Assembly (NCBI GenBank): GCA_024637295.1
Contig: JAGXFL010000011.1
Location: forward strand, 1-64,000
Source: Sulfuricurvum sp.
GTDB lineage: Bacteria; Campylobacterota; Campylobacteria; Campylobacterales; Sulfurimonadaceae
Direction of reading: 5' to 3'
Length of the DNA stretch: 64,000 bases
In this document: positions 17,085 through 26,195 of the stretch, one piece after another
Layout of the letters: every line of letters begins with the position of its first letter
Numbering within the stretch: position 1 is the first letter of the stretch
The notes under the pieces: model-generated
Databases searched by the model: none
What the model saw: only the letters and a program-made list of their open reading frames with translations
Told to the model about the DNA's origin: nothing
Translations under genes and position numbers: made by a program

Positions 17085-17863
17085 TGTTTTTTATCGACGT
17101 ACAAGGGACATTAATAGAAGATAACAGTAAACAGCCTATTCGGGGTGCTATCGCTTTTATTGATCATTTGAATACGTCGAAGATCCCTTATATGGTGATT
17201 ACAAACAGCACTAAATACGCAAGTGATGAATTTTTGGGATATCTCAATTCGATAGGATTGGCTATACCAAAGGATCATTATCTAGACCCTCTTATGGTGC
17301 TTGCCTCTCATATTAAACTCAACGACAAAATAGCGGCATACGGATCGAATGCATTTTTAGAGGTGCTTGTTTCTATGGGTTACACTCTTGATTATCTCAA
17401 GCCCACGGTTGTTCTGATTGCCATTAAAGAAGATTTCAATGCGGATGAGTATGCGCAAATGATTGAGTTCATTCTTTCAGGTGCGCGCTTGATCGGGATG
17501 CACGAAACATCGCTGTATGTCAAAAATCATAAACGTTATCCTGGTGTCGGAGCAATCTTGAAAATGCTAGAGTTTGCAACTTCGGCACACTATACGGTGG
17601 TTGGAAAGCCAAGTGAAGCTTTTTTTGATGAAGCACTGATGCGAATAGGGAGACAGCGTCCCGATATTCAGTTTAAAGACATTAGTATTATAAGTGATGA
17701 TATGAGTGGTGATATCATCGGTGCCCAGGAACTTGGGATGAGAGGGGTATTTGTTTTAAGCGGTAAATATCGTACGGCCAATGAGATATTGCCTCACTTG
17801 AGTTTGGATCAGCAACCGTATGCAGTCTACGCAGATATGCAAGAGGTATTGGAGAGTTTATGA
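17084..17863 (+). CDS. HAD-IIA family protein with altered motif I
   Basis: This 259-residue protein resembles NagD/AraL-type HAD hydrolases with a C2 cap. Motif I is DVQGT (5-9) rather than DxDGT: the nucleophile Asp5 is kept but the second Asp, the general acid/base, is Gln. Motif II (ITNST), the lysine motif (VGKPSEAFF) and the acidic motif IV (ISDDMSGD) are present. The substrate is unknown. It is wedged between lysA and pheA with 1- and 4-bp overlaps, so it is tied to amino-acid synthesis genes by position only. Confidence 0.8.
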   Translation: MFFIDVQGTLIEDNSKQPIRGAIAFIDHLNTSKIPYMVITNSTKYASDEFLGYLNSIGLAIPKDHYLDPLMVLASHIKLNDKIAAYGSNAFLEVLVSMGYTLDYLKPTVVLIAIKEDFNADEYAQMIEFILSGARLIGMHETSLYVKNHKRYPGVGAILKMLEFATSAHYTVVGKPSEAFFDEALMRIGRQRPDIQFKDISIISDDMSGDIIGAQELGMRGVFVLSGKYRTANEILPHLSLDQQPYAVYADMQEVLESL

Positions 17864-18942
17864 AGACATTGGAAGAGTGCCGAAATCGTATTGATGCGTT
17901 GGATAACGAAGTGATTACGTTATTAAACCGCCGTATGGAAGTTGTACGGCGTGTAGGCGAGATCAAGCATGAGAACAAGGGGGCGATCTACCGTCCAGAA
18001 CGGGAAAAAGCCATTGTCGATCGATTGAGCCAGTTGAGCTTAGAAAGTGGCGGCTTACTTAATCGCCCGGCTATCGAGGCTATTTTTCTCGAGATTTTTG
18101 CTGTCTCTCGGAATTTGGAACTACCGGAACGTATTGCTTATTTAGGGCCGGAAGGAAGCTTTACCCATCAAGCGGCAGAGTCGCGTTTCGGGGCGATGAG
18201 CGATTACCTCTCGTTGGGTTCAATTGAGGCTGTTTTCAAAACACTCGAAGCAGGACGTGCTAAGTTTGGAGTTGTCCCAATCGAGAATAGTCGCGATGGG
18301 GTCGTCGGTGAAACGCTTGACCTATTGGGGAAAAGTAATGTAAAAATTGTAGCCGAACTGTATATGCCTATTCATATGGCGTTTGCATCCAAAGCAGAAA
18401 AACTTCATCAGATCAAAAAAATTTATTCAAAAGATAAAGGATTCGGCCAGTGTCGAGAGTTTTTGATGGAGCATGGATTAGAGCGTATTGAGCATATTCC
18501 CGTTGAATCAACTGCAAAAGCAGCGGTACTGGCTTCAAAAGATCCTGAAGCAGCCGCAATTTGTTCTCATATCGCGGCAAAGCTTTATGGTGTACCGACA
18601 TTGTTTGAAAATATTGAAGACACCCATAACAATGCGACACGATTTTTTATCCTCAGTGATTTTAAAAACACAGCTAGCGGTGAAGACAAGACCTCGATTT
18701 TAGTACGTTTGAGAGATGCTCAAAAGGCAGGAGCACTTGTTCACTTTTTGGAAGATTTTAATGAAGCTGCCATCAATCTAAGTAAAATTGAGAGCCGTCC
18801 TTCAAGAGAAAAGGATGGTTTTGAATACTGGTTCTTTATTGATTTTTTTGGGCATATTGATGAGCCAAGAATCAAAGAGTTGATGATGAAACATGTGGAT
18901 GAGGTCACTTGGCTAGGAAGCTATGTAAAGGGAGAATTATGA
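17860..18942 (+). CDS. pheA: Bifunctional chorismate mutase / prephenate dehydratase
   Basis: This P-protein converts chorismate to phenylpyruvate for phenylalanine. A chorismate mutase domain of the AroQ type (1-85) has [22 protein letters not shown]. The prephenate dehydratase domain (about 91-270) begins [13 protein letters not shown], and a C-terminal ACT domain carries IESRPSR, the phenylalanine-binding site, so feedback inhibition is likely. It is 360 residues long. ATGA overlaps occur with both neighbours. Confidence 0.95.
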   Translation: MKTLEECRNRIDALDNEVITLLNRRMEVVRRVGEIKHENKGAIYRPEREKAIVDRLSQLSLESGGLLNRPAIEAIFLEIFAVSRNLELPERIAYLGPEGSFTHQAAESRFGAMSDYLSLGSIEAVFKTLEAGRAKFGVVPIENSRDGVVGETLDLLGKSNVKIVAELYMPIHMAFASKAEKLHQIKKIYSKDKGFGQCREFLMEHGLERIEHIPVESTAKAAVLASKDPEAAAICSHIAAKLYGVPTLFENIEDTHNNATRFFILSDFKNTASGEDKTSILVRLRDAQKAGALVHFLEDFNEAAINLSKIESRPSREKDGFEYWFFIDFFGHIDEPRIKELMMKHVDEVTWLGSYVKGEL

Positions 18943-20033
18943 AATTTAACAGCGCACTAGAGAATATTAAAAGTTATGAAGCCGGCAAGCCTATCGAGCT
19001 TGTTGTACGCGAATATGGTATCGATAAAGACCACATTGTCAAGTTGGCGAGTAATGAAAATCCATTTGGATGTTCTCCGAAAGTCAAAGAAGCCGTTCGT
19101 GACATCATTGATAATATGGCATTGTATCCGGATGATTCGATGATCAAATTGAAAAATGCTCTTGGAGATAAATACGGCATTGCATCTGATGAAATGATCA
19201 TCGGTGCCGGGAGTGATCAGGTTATCGAATTTGCGATTCATGCCAAAGCGCATAATGGTTCCAAGGTTCTGATGAACAGTGTGACGTTTGCCATGTATGA
19301 GATCTATGCAAAACAAGTAGGAGCAGTGATCGTCCGTACCCCATCACGCGAGCATAAAATGGAAGAGTTTTACGCACTCTATCAAGAGCACAAACCTTCT
19401 ATTATCTTTTTGTGTACTCCCAACAATCCAACAGGGGATGCTCTTGATGCGCAGGAGATGCTATCTTTTATCGAAAAAGTAGATAGCGATACATTGGTCA
19501 TTGTGGATGGTGCTTACATGGAATATGCTCGATTCAAAGATCCTTCAAAGGCGATAGATCCAAAAGAGCTCATTGGAAAATTTGATAATGTCCTCTTTTT
19601 AGGGACTTTTTCAAAGGCATACGGCTTGGGCGGGATGCGCGTAGGGTATGGACTTGCGCAAGCACAGATTATAAAAGCGCTTTACAAAGTACGCCCCCCG
19701 TTTAACATTACGACACTTTCATTGGAAGCAGCTTCTGTGGCATTAGAGGACGAAGCATTTGTCCAAACATGTATTGCCGATAATTTCAAAGAAATGAAAC
19801 GATATGAAGCATTTGCGTCAGCAAAAGGGATTCAAATAATCGATAGTTATACCAATTTTGTCACATTATCGCTTCCACAAGCAAAAAATTCATCTGAAAT
19901 AGCACAAGCATTGTTAAAAAAGGGTATGATTATACGTGATTTAAGCAGTTACGGATTGAACGCAATTCGTGTTACGATTGGTACGCAAGTACAAAACGAT
20001 CGATTCTTCGAGCTCTCTGAGCCGTTATTATAA
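18939..20033 (+). CDS. hisC: Histidinol-phosphate aminotransferase
   Basis: This class I/II PLP transaminase acts in histidine synthesis. [14 protein letters not shown] is the N-terminal hallmark and [19 protein letters not shown] holds the PLP lysine. It is 364 residues long. ATG 18939 is chosen because GGGAG precedes it and it gives the usual ATGA overlap with pheA. It could also act on phenylalanine or tyrosine precursors, given its position after pheA; dual use is known in this enzyme family. Confidence 0.92.
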   Translation: MKFNSALENIKSYEAGKPIELVVREYGIDKDHIVKLASNENPFGCSPKVKEAVRDIIDNMALYPDDSMIKLKNALGDKYGIASDEMIIGAGSDQVIEFAIHAKAHNGSKVLMNSVTFAMYEIYAKQVGAVIVRTPSREHKMEEFYALYQEHKPSIIFLCTPNNPTGDALDAQEMLSFIEKVDSDTLVIVDGAYMEYARFKDPSKAIDPKELIGKFDNVLFLGTFSKAYGLGGMRVGYGLAQAQIIKALYKVRPPFNITTLSLEAASVALEDEAFVQTCIADNFKEMKRYEAFASAKGIQIIDSYTNFVTLSLPQAKNSSEIAQALLKKGMIIRDLSSYGLNAIRVTIGTQVQNDRFFELSEPLL

Positions 20034-20050
20034 TAATTATTTAGGTACCA

Positions 20051-21757
20051 ATGGATTTTAAAGCTCTTTTTTCGCAACTTGTTGTTTTATACGGAAAATT
20101 AACACAAGCCCAAAAAATTATTATTGGTGCAGCCGTTGCCAGTATTATCGGATTCCTTTTGTTTTTGGTATTGTTTACTTCTGATGCAAAAGGGGGCAGC
20201 GAGGAAGGGTATCAGGTTCTTTTTGAACAATTGACGCCGCAGGACGCTGCACAAGTAGTTGCGCAATTGGATAAAGACAAAATCCCTTATAAAATCCCTC
20301 GTGATAATGTTATCGAAGTTCCCAAAGAAGTAGTCTATAAAGAGCGTATTACAATAGCATCAATGGGAATCCCAAAAGAAGGGCATGTCGGTTTTGAACT
20401 GTTTGATAAGCAAGAATTTGGAGCAACAAACTTCGATCAAGAGGTAAAATTTAGACGTGCTCTTGAAGGAGAATTGGCTCGCTCCATTGATTCTCTCTCT
20501 CCTGTTGAAAAATCAAGCGTTTCTCTTGCTCTTCCTAAAGAGACACTTTTTGTATCCGAAGCTGTTGCCCCTTCTGCTTCTGTAATGGTCCAATTATTTG
20601 CGGATCGAAAATTAACGGCTAAACAGATTCGCGGTATCAAAAAATTGGTAGCCTCTGCTGTTCCGAAGTTGACAGTCGAAAATGTGACATTGATCAACTC
20701 TGAGGGTGAAAGTCTGGGAGATAATGATGCGGATGCGATGATGGGTGAACTCTCGCAAATGCAGCAACAGTACAAAACGAGAGAAGAAAAAAAGCAAGAA
20801 GAAAAAGTGGTCAACGTACTCTCTCCGTTTATCGGAGGAAAAGATCGAGTAGTTGCTAAAGTAAGTATCGAGTATGACTTTTCTGAACAAAGTTCTACTT
20901 CTGAAAAGTATGATCCAGAAAATGTCGTTCGCAGCGAGCAGACATTGGAAGAAAAACGGGATGGGCAAGCGCCTGCACAAGTAGGCGGCGTTCCGGGTGC
21001 TGTGAGTAATATCGGTCCTGTCGAGGGACTGAATGCACAAGGCGCAGGAGAAAAGTACGAAAAAATGCAAGGGACGACAAATTATGAGATCTCTAAGACG
21101 GTCTCAACTACGAAAATGGAATTTGCTCGAATCAAAAGAATAACGGCAGCAGTAGTCGTGGATGGTAAGTATGAGCTTAAAAAGGACACAAACGGCTTGA
21201 CCGGAGATGAGGTCACGTATATTCCACTGGATCAGACACAAATCGATGCGATTACCTCTCTCGTGAAGCAATCGATCGGGGTTGACGATGCACGCGGAGA
21301 TTTAGTGACAGTGCGGAATTTTGAATTCCAAAACTCCAAGGATGCATTGTCTCCTAAGAATGCGGCTTCGAAAACAACTGAGTTCTTTACGACTTATGTG
21401 AAACCGATGATGCCGGTATTAAAATATCTGCTAGTGGGTATAATCTTATTTATTGCATACAGAAAAGTGATTCTTCCATTTGCGGATCGTATGTTGGAAT
21501 TCAGCAGAGAAGAAGAAGAGTTTCAGCGTCCTGTATTGGACATTTCCGAGGATGAAGATGAAGACCTCATTGAAAAAGTACAGCAGATGCGTAAGAAAGT
21601 AGAAGGTCAGCTTGGTATCGGAGATAACTTCAGTGAAGATGATCTCAAATACGATGTAGTACTCGAAAAAGTACGCGAAATGACCGAAGAACGTCCTGAA
21701 GAAATTGCCTCTTTGATTCAGACACTGATCAATGAAGAGGCCCCAAATAAAGGCTAG
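20051..21757 (+). CDS. fliF: Flagellar MS-ring protein FliF
   Basis: This 568-residue protein forms the membrane ring of the flagellar basal body. The two membrane helices are at about 24-43 and 456-475. The periplasmic ring-building domains lie between them, starting with GYQVLFEQLTPQDAAQVVAQLD. The cytoplasmic tail (about 476-568) is acidic and would bind FliG. It follows hisC by 17 bp and precedes fliG. Confidence 0.96.
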   Translation: MDFKALFSQLVVLYGKLTQAQKIIIGAAVASIIGFLLFLVLFTSDAKGGSEEGYQVLFEQLTPQDAAQVVAQLDKDKIPYKIPRDNVIEVPKEVVYKERITIASMGIPKEGHVGFELFDKQEFGATNFDQEVKFRRALEGELARSIDSLSPVEKSSVSLALPKETLFVSEAVAPSASVMVQLFADRKLTAKQIRGIKKLVASAVPKLTVENVTLINSEGESLGDNDADAMMGELSQMQQQYKTREEKKQEEKVVNVLSPFIGGKDRVVAKVSIEYDFSEQSSTSEKYDPENVVRSEQTLEEKRDGQAPAQVGGVPGAVSNIGPVEGLNAQGAGEKYEKMQGTTNYEISKTVSTTKMEFARIKRITAAVVVDGKYELKKDTNGLTGDEVTYIPLDQTQIDAITSLVKQSIGVDDARGDLVTVRNFEFQNSKDALSPKNAASKTTEFFTTYVKPMMPVLKYLLVGIILFIAYRKVILPFADRMLEFSREEEEFQRPVLDISEDEDEDLIEKVQQMRKKVEGQLGIGDNFSEDDLKYDVVLEKVREMTEERPEEIASLIQTLINEEAPNKG

Positions 21758-21772
21758 TAAAGGGATGAATAC

Positions 21773-22798
21773 ATGACATTAACTCCATCGCAGCAAGCTT
21801 TATTTGATGATATGAGCATGGCTGAAAAAGTGGCTATTTTGTTGATTCAACTTGGTGAAGATTCTACAGCCCAAATTTTTGGACGCTTAAGTGTGGAATC
21901 GATTACTGAAGTTTCGAAATACATTGCCCAAAACCGTTCGATTGAAAAAAGTATCGGAGCAGCAGTATTAGAAGAGTTTTATGCGATTATACAATCCAAC
22001 CAGTACTTAAATAGCGGTGGTTTGGAATTTGCGCGTGAAATTTTGTATAAAGCGCTTGGGCCAGATGAGGCTAAAAAAGTATTAGACCGACTCTCTAAGA
22101 TGACACAAGGTGCTCAAAACTTTGCTTATCTTGCAAAAATCAAACCACAGCAGCTTGCTGACTTTATTGCAACCGAGCACCCTCAAACTGTAGCGCTTAT
22201 CTTAGCTCATATGGAACCATCTGCCGCGGCAGAGACACTGTATCTATTCCCGGATGATTTGCGTGCTGAAGTGGCAATGCGTATGGCAAAACTCGGTGAT
22301 ATTTCTCCATCGATTATTAAACGTGTCAGTGCCGTCTTGGAATCCAAACTTGAAGCATTGGCGACCTACAAAGTTGAAGTGGGTGGACCGCGTGCGGTTG
22401 CTGATGTCTTTAACCGACTTGGTGCAACTGCATCAAAAGCGACGTTGTCTCAAATCGAGCAGCTTGATCAAGAGTTGGCCGCATCTATCAAAGAGATGAT
22501 GTTCACATTTGAAGATATCTCTACGCTCGATGTAAATAGCGTACGTGAGATCTTAAAAGCAGTGGATAAAAATGATCTTATGCTGGCACTTAAAAGTGCA
22601 CCTGAAGAACTCAAAGAGAAGTTTTATACGAATATGTCACAACGTGCGAGAGACACTTTTGTTGAAGAGTTGCAATTCTTGGGTGCTGTTAAGATGAAAG
22701 AAGTCGAGCATGCGCAACGCAAAATTGTTGATGCGGTTCAAGGCCTTGCAGAACAAGGTGTGGTTCAGTTGGGTGGAACCGAAGAGATGATCGACTAA
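21773..22798 (+). CDS. fliG: Flagellar motor switch protein FliG
   Basis: FliG couples the stator to rotor movement and sets rotation direction with FliM and FliN. The N-terminal FliF-binding domain, the middle domain with the EHPQTVALILAHM (EHPQ) motif and the C-terminal torque domain are all recognisable in 341 residues. The C-terminal charged region includes FEDISTLD. It is in the fliF-fliG-fliH unit, 15 bp after fliF. Confidence 0.97.
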   Translation: MTLTPSQQALFDDMSMAEKVAILLIQLGEDSTAQIFGRLSVESITEVSKYIAQNRSIEKSIGAAVLEEFYAIIQSNQYLNSGGLEFAREILYKALGPDEAKKVLDRLSKMTQGAQNFAYLAKIKPQQLADFIATEHPQTVALILAHMEPSAAAETLYLFPDDLRAEVAMRMAKLGDISPSIIKRVSAVLESKLEALATYKVEVGGPRAVADVFNRLGATASKATLSQIEQLDQELAASIKEMMFTFEDISTLDVNSVREILKAVDKNDLMLALKSAPEELKEKFYTNMSQRARDTFVEELQFLGAVKMKEVEHAQRKIVDAVQGLAEQGVVQLGGTEEMID

Positions 22799-22801
22799 GC
22801 C

Positions 22802-23599
22802 ATGACTGAAGAAGTTATTATTACGCAAGACAATCTTAGCGATCATACGGTAGGGAAGTATCAGTTTAAGATTCTTTCCGCTTTAAACGGTGCCAGTGTG
22901 CATGAAGCCGCTGAAGAACTTGGTCTTGAACATACTTCTGATGATACCCACGATACACAAACGTATACTGCGCCACCGCAGAGTGCCAATACACAAAAAG
23001 ATGAACTTATAGAGTCGTTATTAAAAAAAGCAGATGAGATGAGTTCGAATTTTATTAAGATGCAAATGAAGTTGGAAACGGTTCAAGAAGAACATGCAAG
23101 TGTCTTGGAAGCCGCTAAGAAAGTCAGCTATGATGAAGGGTATGCGGCGGGACTGCTGAGTGAACAATCGCAAGACTTCATGCGAAAAGAGCAAGCGCAA
23201 GATCAGCTATCAAGTTCGGTAAAAACACTTGAGAATGCAGCCTCTGGATTTAAGAGTGCCTTGGAATCCATTCAAAAAGAGCTAACACACACTGCGATTG
23301 AGATCGCCAGTGAAGTCATCGGGGTTGAGACACAGGAAAATGGGGCTAAAATTGCGGCCAAACTTGCGGCAGACTTGATTGAAGAGTTGGGTGAAGCTTC
23401 AAAAATAACTTTGAGGGTCAATCCTGCAGACCATGGATTTATTTCTGAAAAAGTAGGATCTCTTTCTCATGTGGAAGTATTATCCGATCGTGCGATCAGC
23501 CAAGGCGGCGTAGTCGCTATCAGTGATTTGGGAAATATAGACTCACAAATTAAAAAACGGTTTGAACGGTTAAAACGATCATTATTATTAGAGTCTTAA
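22802..23599 (+). CDS. fliH: Flagellar assembly protein FliH
   Basis: FliH holds the export ATPase FliI at the flagellar type III apparatus. The protein has 265 residues: an acidic N-terminal part, a long coiled-coil middle (about 60-160, Gln/Glu/Lys rich) and a C-terminal domain with the typical AIEIASEVIGVE...RVNPADHGFI block shared with V-ATPase E-like subunits. Its place after fliG supports the call. Confidence 0.92.
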   Translation: MTEEVIITQDNLSDHTVGKYQFKILSALNGASVHEAAEELGLEHTSDDTHDTQTYTAPPQSANTQKDELIESLLKKADEMSSNFIKMQMKLETVQEEHASVLEAAKKVSYDEGYAAGLLSEQSQDFMRKEQAQDQLSSSVKTLENAASGFKSALESIQKELTHTAIEIASEVIGVETQENGAKIAAKLAADLIEELGEASKITLRVNPADHGFISEKVGSLSHVEVLSDRAISQGGVVAISDLGNIDSQIKKRFERLKRSLLLES

Positions 23600-23611
23600 G
23601 TTAGGTTAGAA

Positions 23612-25435
23612 ATGAATATAAAAGAGTACACATATGAGCAGCTCAATGAGCTTTCTCAAAAAATACGGGATCGTATACTGCAAGTGGTCAGCCGTAACGG
23701 AGGGCATTTAAGCTCTACGCTGGGTGCGACAGAGATTATTATAGCGATGCATAAAGTGTTTGATGCTACCAAAGATCCTTTTATCTTTGATGTTTCTCAT
23801 CAGGCGTATGCGCATAAATTGTTGACCGATCGATGGGATGAGTTTGATACGCTGCGTCAGTTTGGCGGAATTAGCGGGTATACCAAGCCTAGTGAATCTG
23901 AGTGTGACTATTTTATGGCGGGACACAGTTCGACATCGATATCGCTAGGGGTAGGGGCTGCAAAAGCTATAGCACTAAAGGGAGAAGAGTCGACACGAAT
24001 ACCGGTCATATTGATCGGTGATGGCTCCATGAGTGCAGGGATGGTGTATGAAGCGCTCAACGAGCTTGGTGATCTTAAATATCCAATGGTCATTATTCTC
24101 AATGACAATGAGATGAGTATCGCCAAACCCATAGGGGCTATTAGCCGAATGCTAAGCTCCGCAATGGCAAGTCCTTTTTACCAACGGTTTAAAAAGAAGA
24201 CCGAACAATTTGTGGATAATTTTGGAGAAGGGGCCCATTATCTTGCAAAACGGTTTGAAGAGTCATTTAAACTCATTACTCCCGGTATTTTGTTTGAAGA
24301 GATGGGGATTGAATATATAGGACCCATTGATGGGCATGATCTTAAATCGCTGGTCGATATTTTTGCGGTTGCCAAGGGGATGGGGAAACCTGTTTTAGTC
24401 CATGTGCAGACGATCAAAGGCAAGGGATATGAAATTGCCGAGGGTAAACATGAGAAATGGCATGGTGTTTCTCCCTTTGATTTAAAAAGCGGTACGGCAA
24501 ACGCAAAAAGCAGTGCTAAAAATGCAACACAAATCTATGCAGAAGCGTTAATGTATCAAGCAGACAATAATCCGAAAATCGTTGGGGTAACAGCGGCAAT
24601 GCCAAGCGGTACAGGGTTGAGTGCTGTAATGGAGAAATACCCAGAGCGATTTTGGGATGTTGCGATTGCGGAACAGCATGCGGTTACGTCAATGGCTGCA
24701 ATGGCAAAAGAGGGGTTTAAGCCGTTTTGTACGATTTATTCTACTTTTTTACAGCGTGGATATGATCAGATAATCCATGATGTGTGTCTGATGGACCTTC
24801 CGGTTGTATTTGCACTCGATAGGGCAGGTATTGTTGGTGAAGACGGTGAAACGCATCAAGGTGCTTTTGATATCAGTTTTTTACGTGTCTTGCCGAATAT
24901 GACACTGTGTGCACCGCGTGATGAAAAATCATTTCATCAAATCGTTGCCTTTACGGCACAGTATGATCATCCGTGTGCAATCCGTTATCCTCGCGGGGCA
25001 TTTTTAGCAGCAGATATCCCAGAATCAACTGAGGTTGAACTTGGCAAAGCACAACTTCTCGTGGCCAATGAAAATAATCATTTGTTTATCGGATACGGTA
25101 ACGGAGTGGGACGTGCCGCACAGACGATGTCTTTTATGGAGGAACAGCCTTCGTTACTTGATCTACGCTTTGTAAAACCGTTGGATAGTGATATGCTACA
25201 TAAGATGGCTGCTTTGCATAAGCAGTGGTATATCTTTAGTGATTCAGCACGACAGGGTGGAGTTGGCAGCGCTTTGCTGGAGTGGTTAAGTGAAGCAAAT
25301 ATCTTGGATGTTGCTGTTGTTAGTTTTGAATATGAGGATGCCTTTATTAAACATGGCAATACGACGCTTGTTGAAGAGTCTTTGGGGATACTCCCGGCTC
25401 AGTTGGCTAAGAGGGTAATGGACGCAACACGATAA
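23612..25435 (+). CDS. dxs: 1-deoxy-D-xylulose-5-phosphate synthase
   Basis: This thiamine diphosphate enzyme condenses pyruvate and glyceraldehyde 3-phosphate, the first step of the non-mevalonate isoprenoid pathway. GDGSMSAG (136-143) with the downstream NDNEMSI block is the cofactor site. VAIAEQHAVTSMAAMA and RAGIVGEDGETHQGAFD are the transketolase-type pyrimidine domain motifs. It is 607 residues long. It follows fliH by 12 bp, an arrangement typical of this phylum. A hairpin (25435-25456) begins at its stop codon. Confidence 0.97.
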   Translation: MNIKEYTYEQLNELSQKIRDRILQVVSRNGGHLSSTLGATEIIIAMHKVFDATKDPFIFDVSHQAYAHKLLTDRWDEFDTLRQFGGISGYTKPSESECDYFMAGHSSTSISLGVGAAKAIALKGEESTRIPVILIGDGSMSAGMVYEALNELGDLKYPMVIILNDNEMSIAKPIGAISRMLSSAMASPFYQRFKKKTEQFVDNFGEGAHYLAKRFEESFKLITPGILFEEMGIEYIGPIDGHDLKSLVDIFAVAKGMGKPVLVHVQTIKGKGYEIAEGKHEKWHGVSPFDLKSGTANAKSSAKNATQIYAEALMYQADNNPKIVGVTAAMPSGTGLSAVMEKYPERFWDVAIAEQHAVTSMAAMAKEGFKPFCTIYSTFLQRGYDQIIHDVCLMDLPVVFALDRAGIVGEDGETHQGAFDISFLRVLPNMTLCAPRDEKSFHQIVAFTAQYDHPCAIRYPRGAFLAADIPESTEVELGKAQLLVANENNHLFIGYGNGVGRAAQTMSFMEEQPSLLDLRFVKPLDSDMLHKMAALHKQWYIFSDSARQGGVGSALLEWLSEANILDVAVVSFEYEDAFIKHGNTTLVEESLGILPAQLAKRVMDATR

Positions 25436-26174
25436 CACCGGCGATACGCCCGGTGTGTTGATGGTCGGCTCTGTAAGAAAAGTAGTTAGTACTGTTACAC
25501 GCGGTGCACGCGGATGCTGTTTCAATTTGATCTGAAGCGATCCCCATCGCACGTAACTGAATGTACAAAATCGTGTTGACATCTAAAAAAACAGTTTCGT
25601 TTTGATAAATCAAAGCATCTTCAAACCCTTTTTCTTTTACTTCGTTTGCAATGTTTTGATTGATCTCATAACAGCATCCATGGATAGAAGGGCCCAATAC
25701 GATTTGCAGCTGGGATAGTGAAGTTTTATAATGGACTTCCATCGCGTGAATGGTTTTTGGCAAAATACCATTAAGTGCTCCCTCTCGTCCTGCATGCACT
25801 GCACCAATGGCATGGTTTACCGGATCATAAATGAGAATAGGGGTACAATCAGCACTCATGACCATTAGGGGTATGTCTATGCTATTTGAAATCAATGCAT
25901 CACATTTCGGGTGTGATTTGAAATTCATGGTAGAGTCTACAACGGTGACGATGTCTGAGTGTATTTGATTCATATGAACGAGTTTGTGAAAATCGTAGTT
26001 AAGAATTTCTCCTAAAATACGATGATTTGCGAGGACATCTTCATCCTTGTCACCAACATGAAATGCGAGATTGAGGGCATTATAAGGTGGTTGCGAGATA
26101 CCGCCATGGCGAGTTGTAAAATAAGCACTGATATATGGGTGTTGAGCAAAAACTTCTGAAGGTAATGGTGCCAT
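25407..26174 (-). CDS. pgeF: PgeF/YfiH family multicopper-oxidase-fold protein
   Basis: This 255-residue protein belongs to the cysteine/histidine-zinc family once called laccase-domain or polyphenol oxidase. E. coli YfiH (PgeF) edits peptidoglycan precursors, while other members have purine nucleoside phosphorylase activity. The zinc triad is visible as His72 (NQIHSD), Cys110 (SADCTP) and His127 (AVHAGR). Its 3' end overlaps dxs by 29 bp on the opposite strand. It lies 22 bp after the chemoreceptor gene. Confidence 0.9.
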   Translation of the reverse strand: MAPLPSEVFAQHPYISAYFTTRHGGISQPPYNALNLAFHVGDKDEDVLANHRILGEILNYDFHKLVHMNQIHSDIVTVVDSTMNFKSHPKCDALISNSIDIPLMVMSADCTPILIYDPVNHAIGAVHAGREGALNGILPKTIHAMEVHYKTSLSQLQIVLGPSIHGCCYEINQNIANEVKEKGFEDALIYQNETVFLDVNTILYIQLRAMGIASDQIETASACTACNSTNYFSYRADHQHTGRIAGVIVLRPLPS

Positions 26175-26195
26175 TGGAATAAGCTGGCGAGAACC

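Noticed and set aside
20612-21070. Antisense frame of about 150 codons inside fliF
   Set aside because: Phe/Arg-rich translation typical of the reverse frame of an acidic protein; no family match.
25435-25456. Hairpin ACACCGG/CCGGTGT as a strong terminator of dxs
   Set aside because: The stem is good but lies within the pgeF coding end and has no T-run, so function is doubtful.
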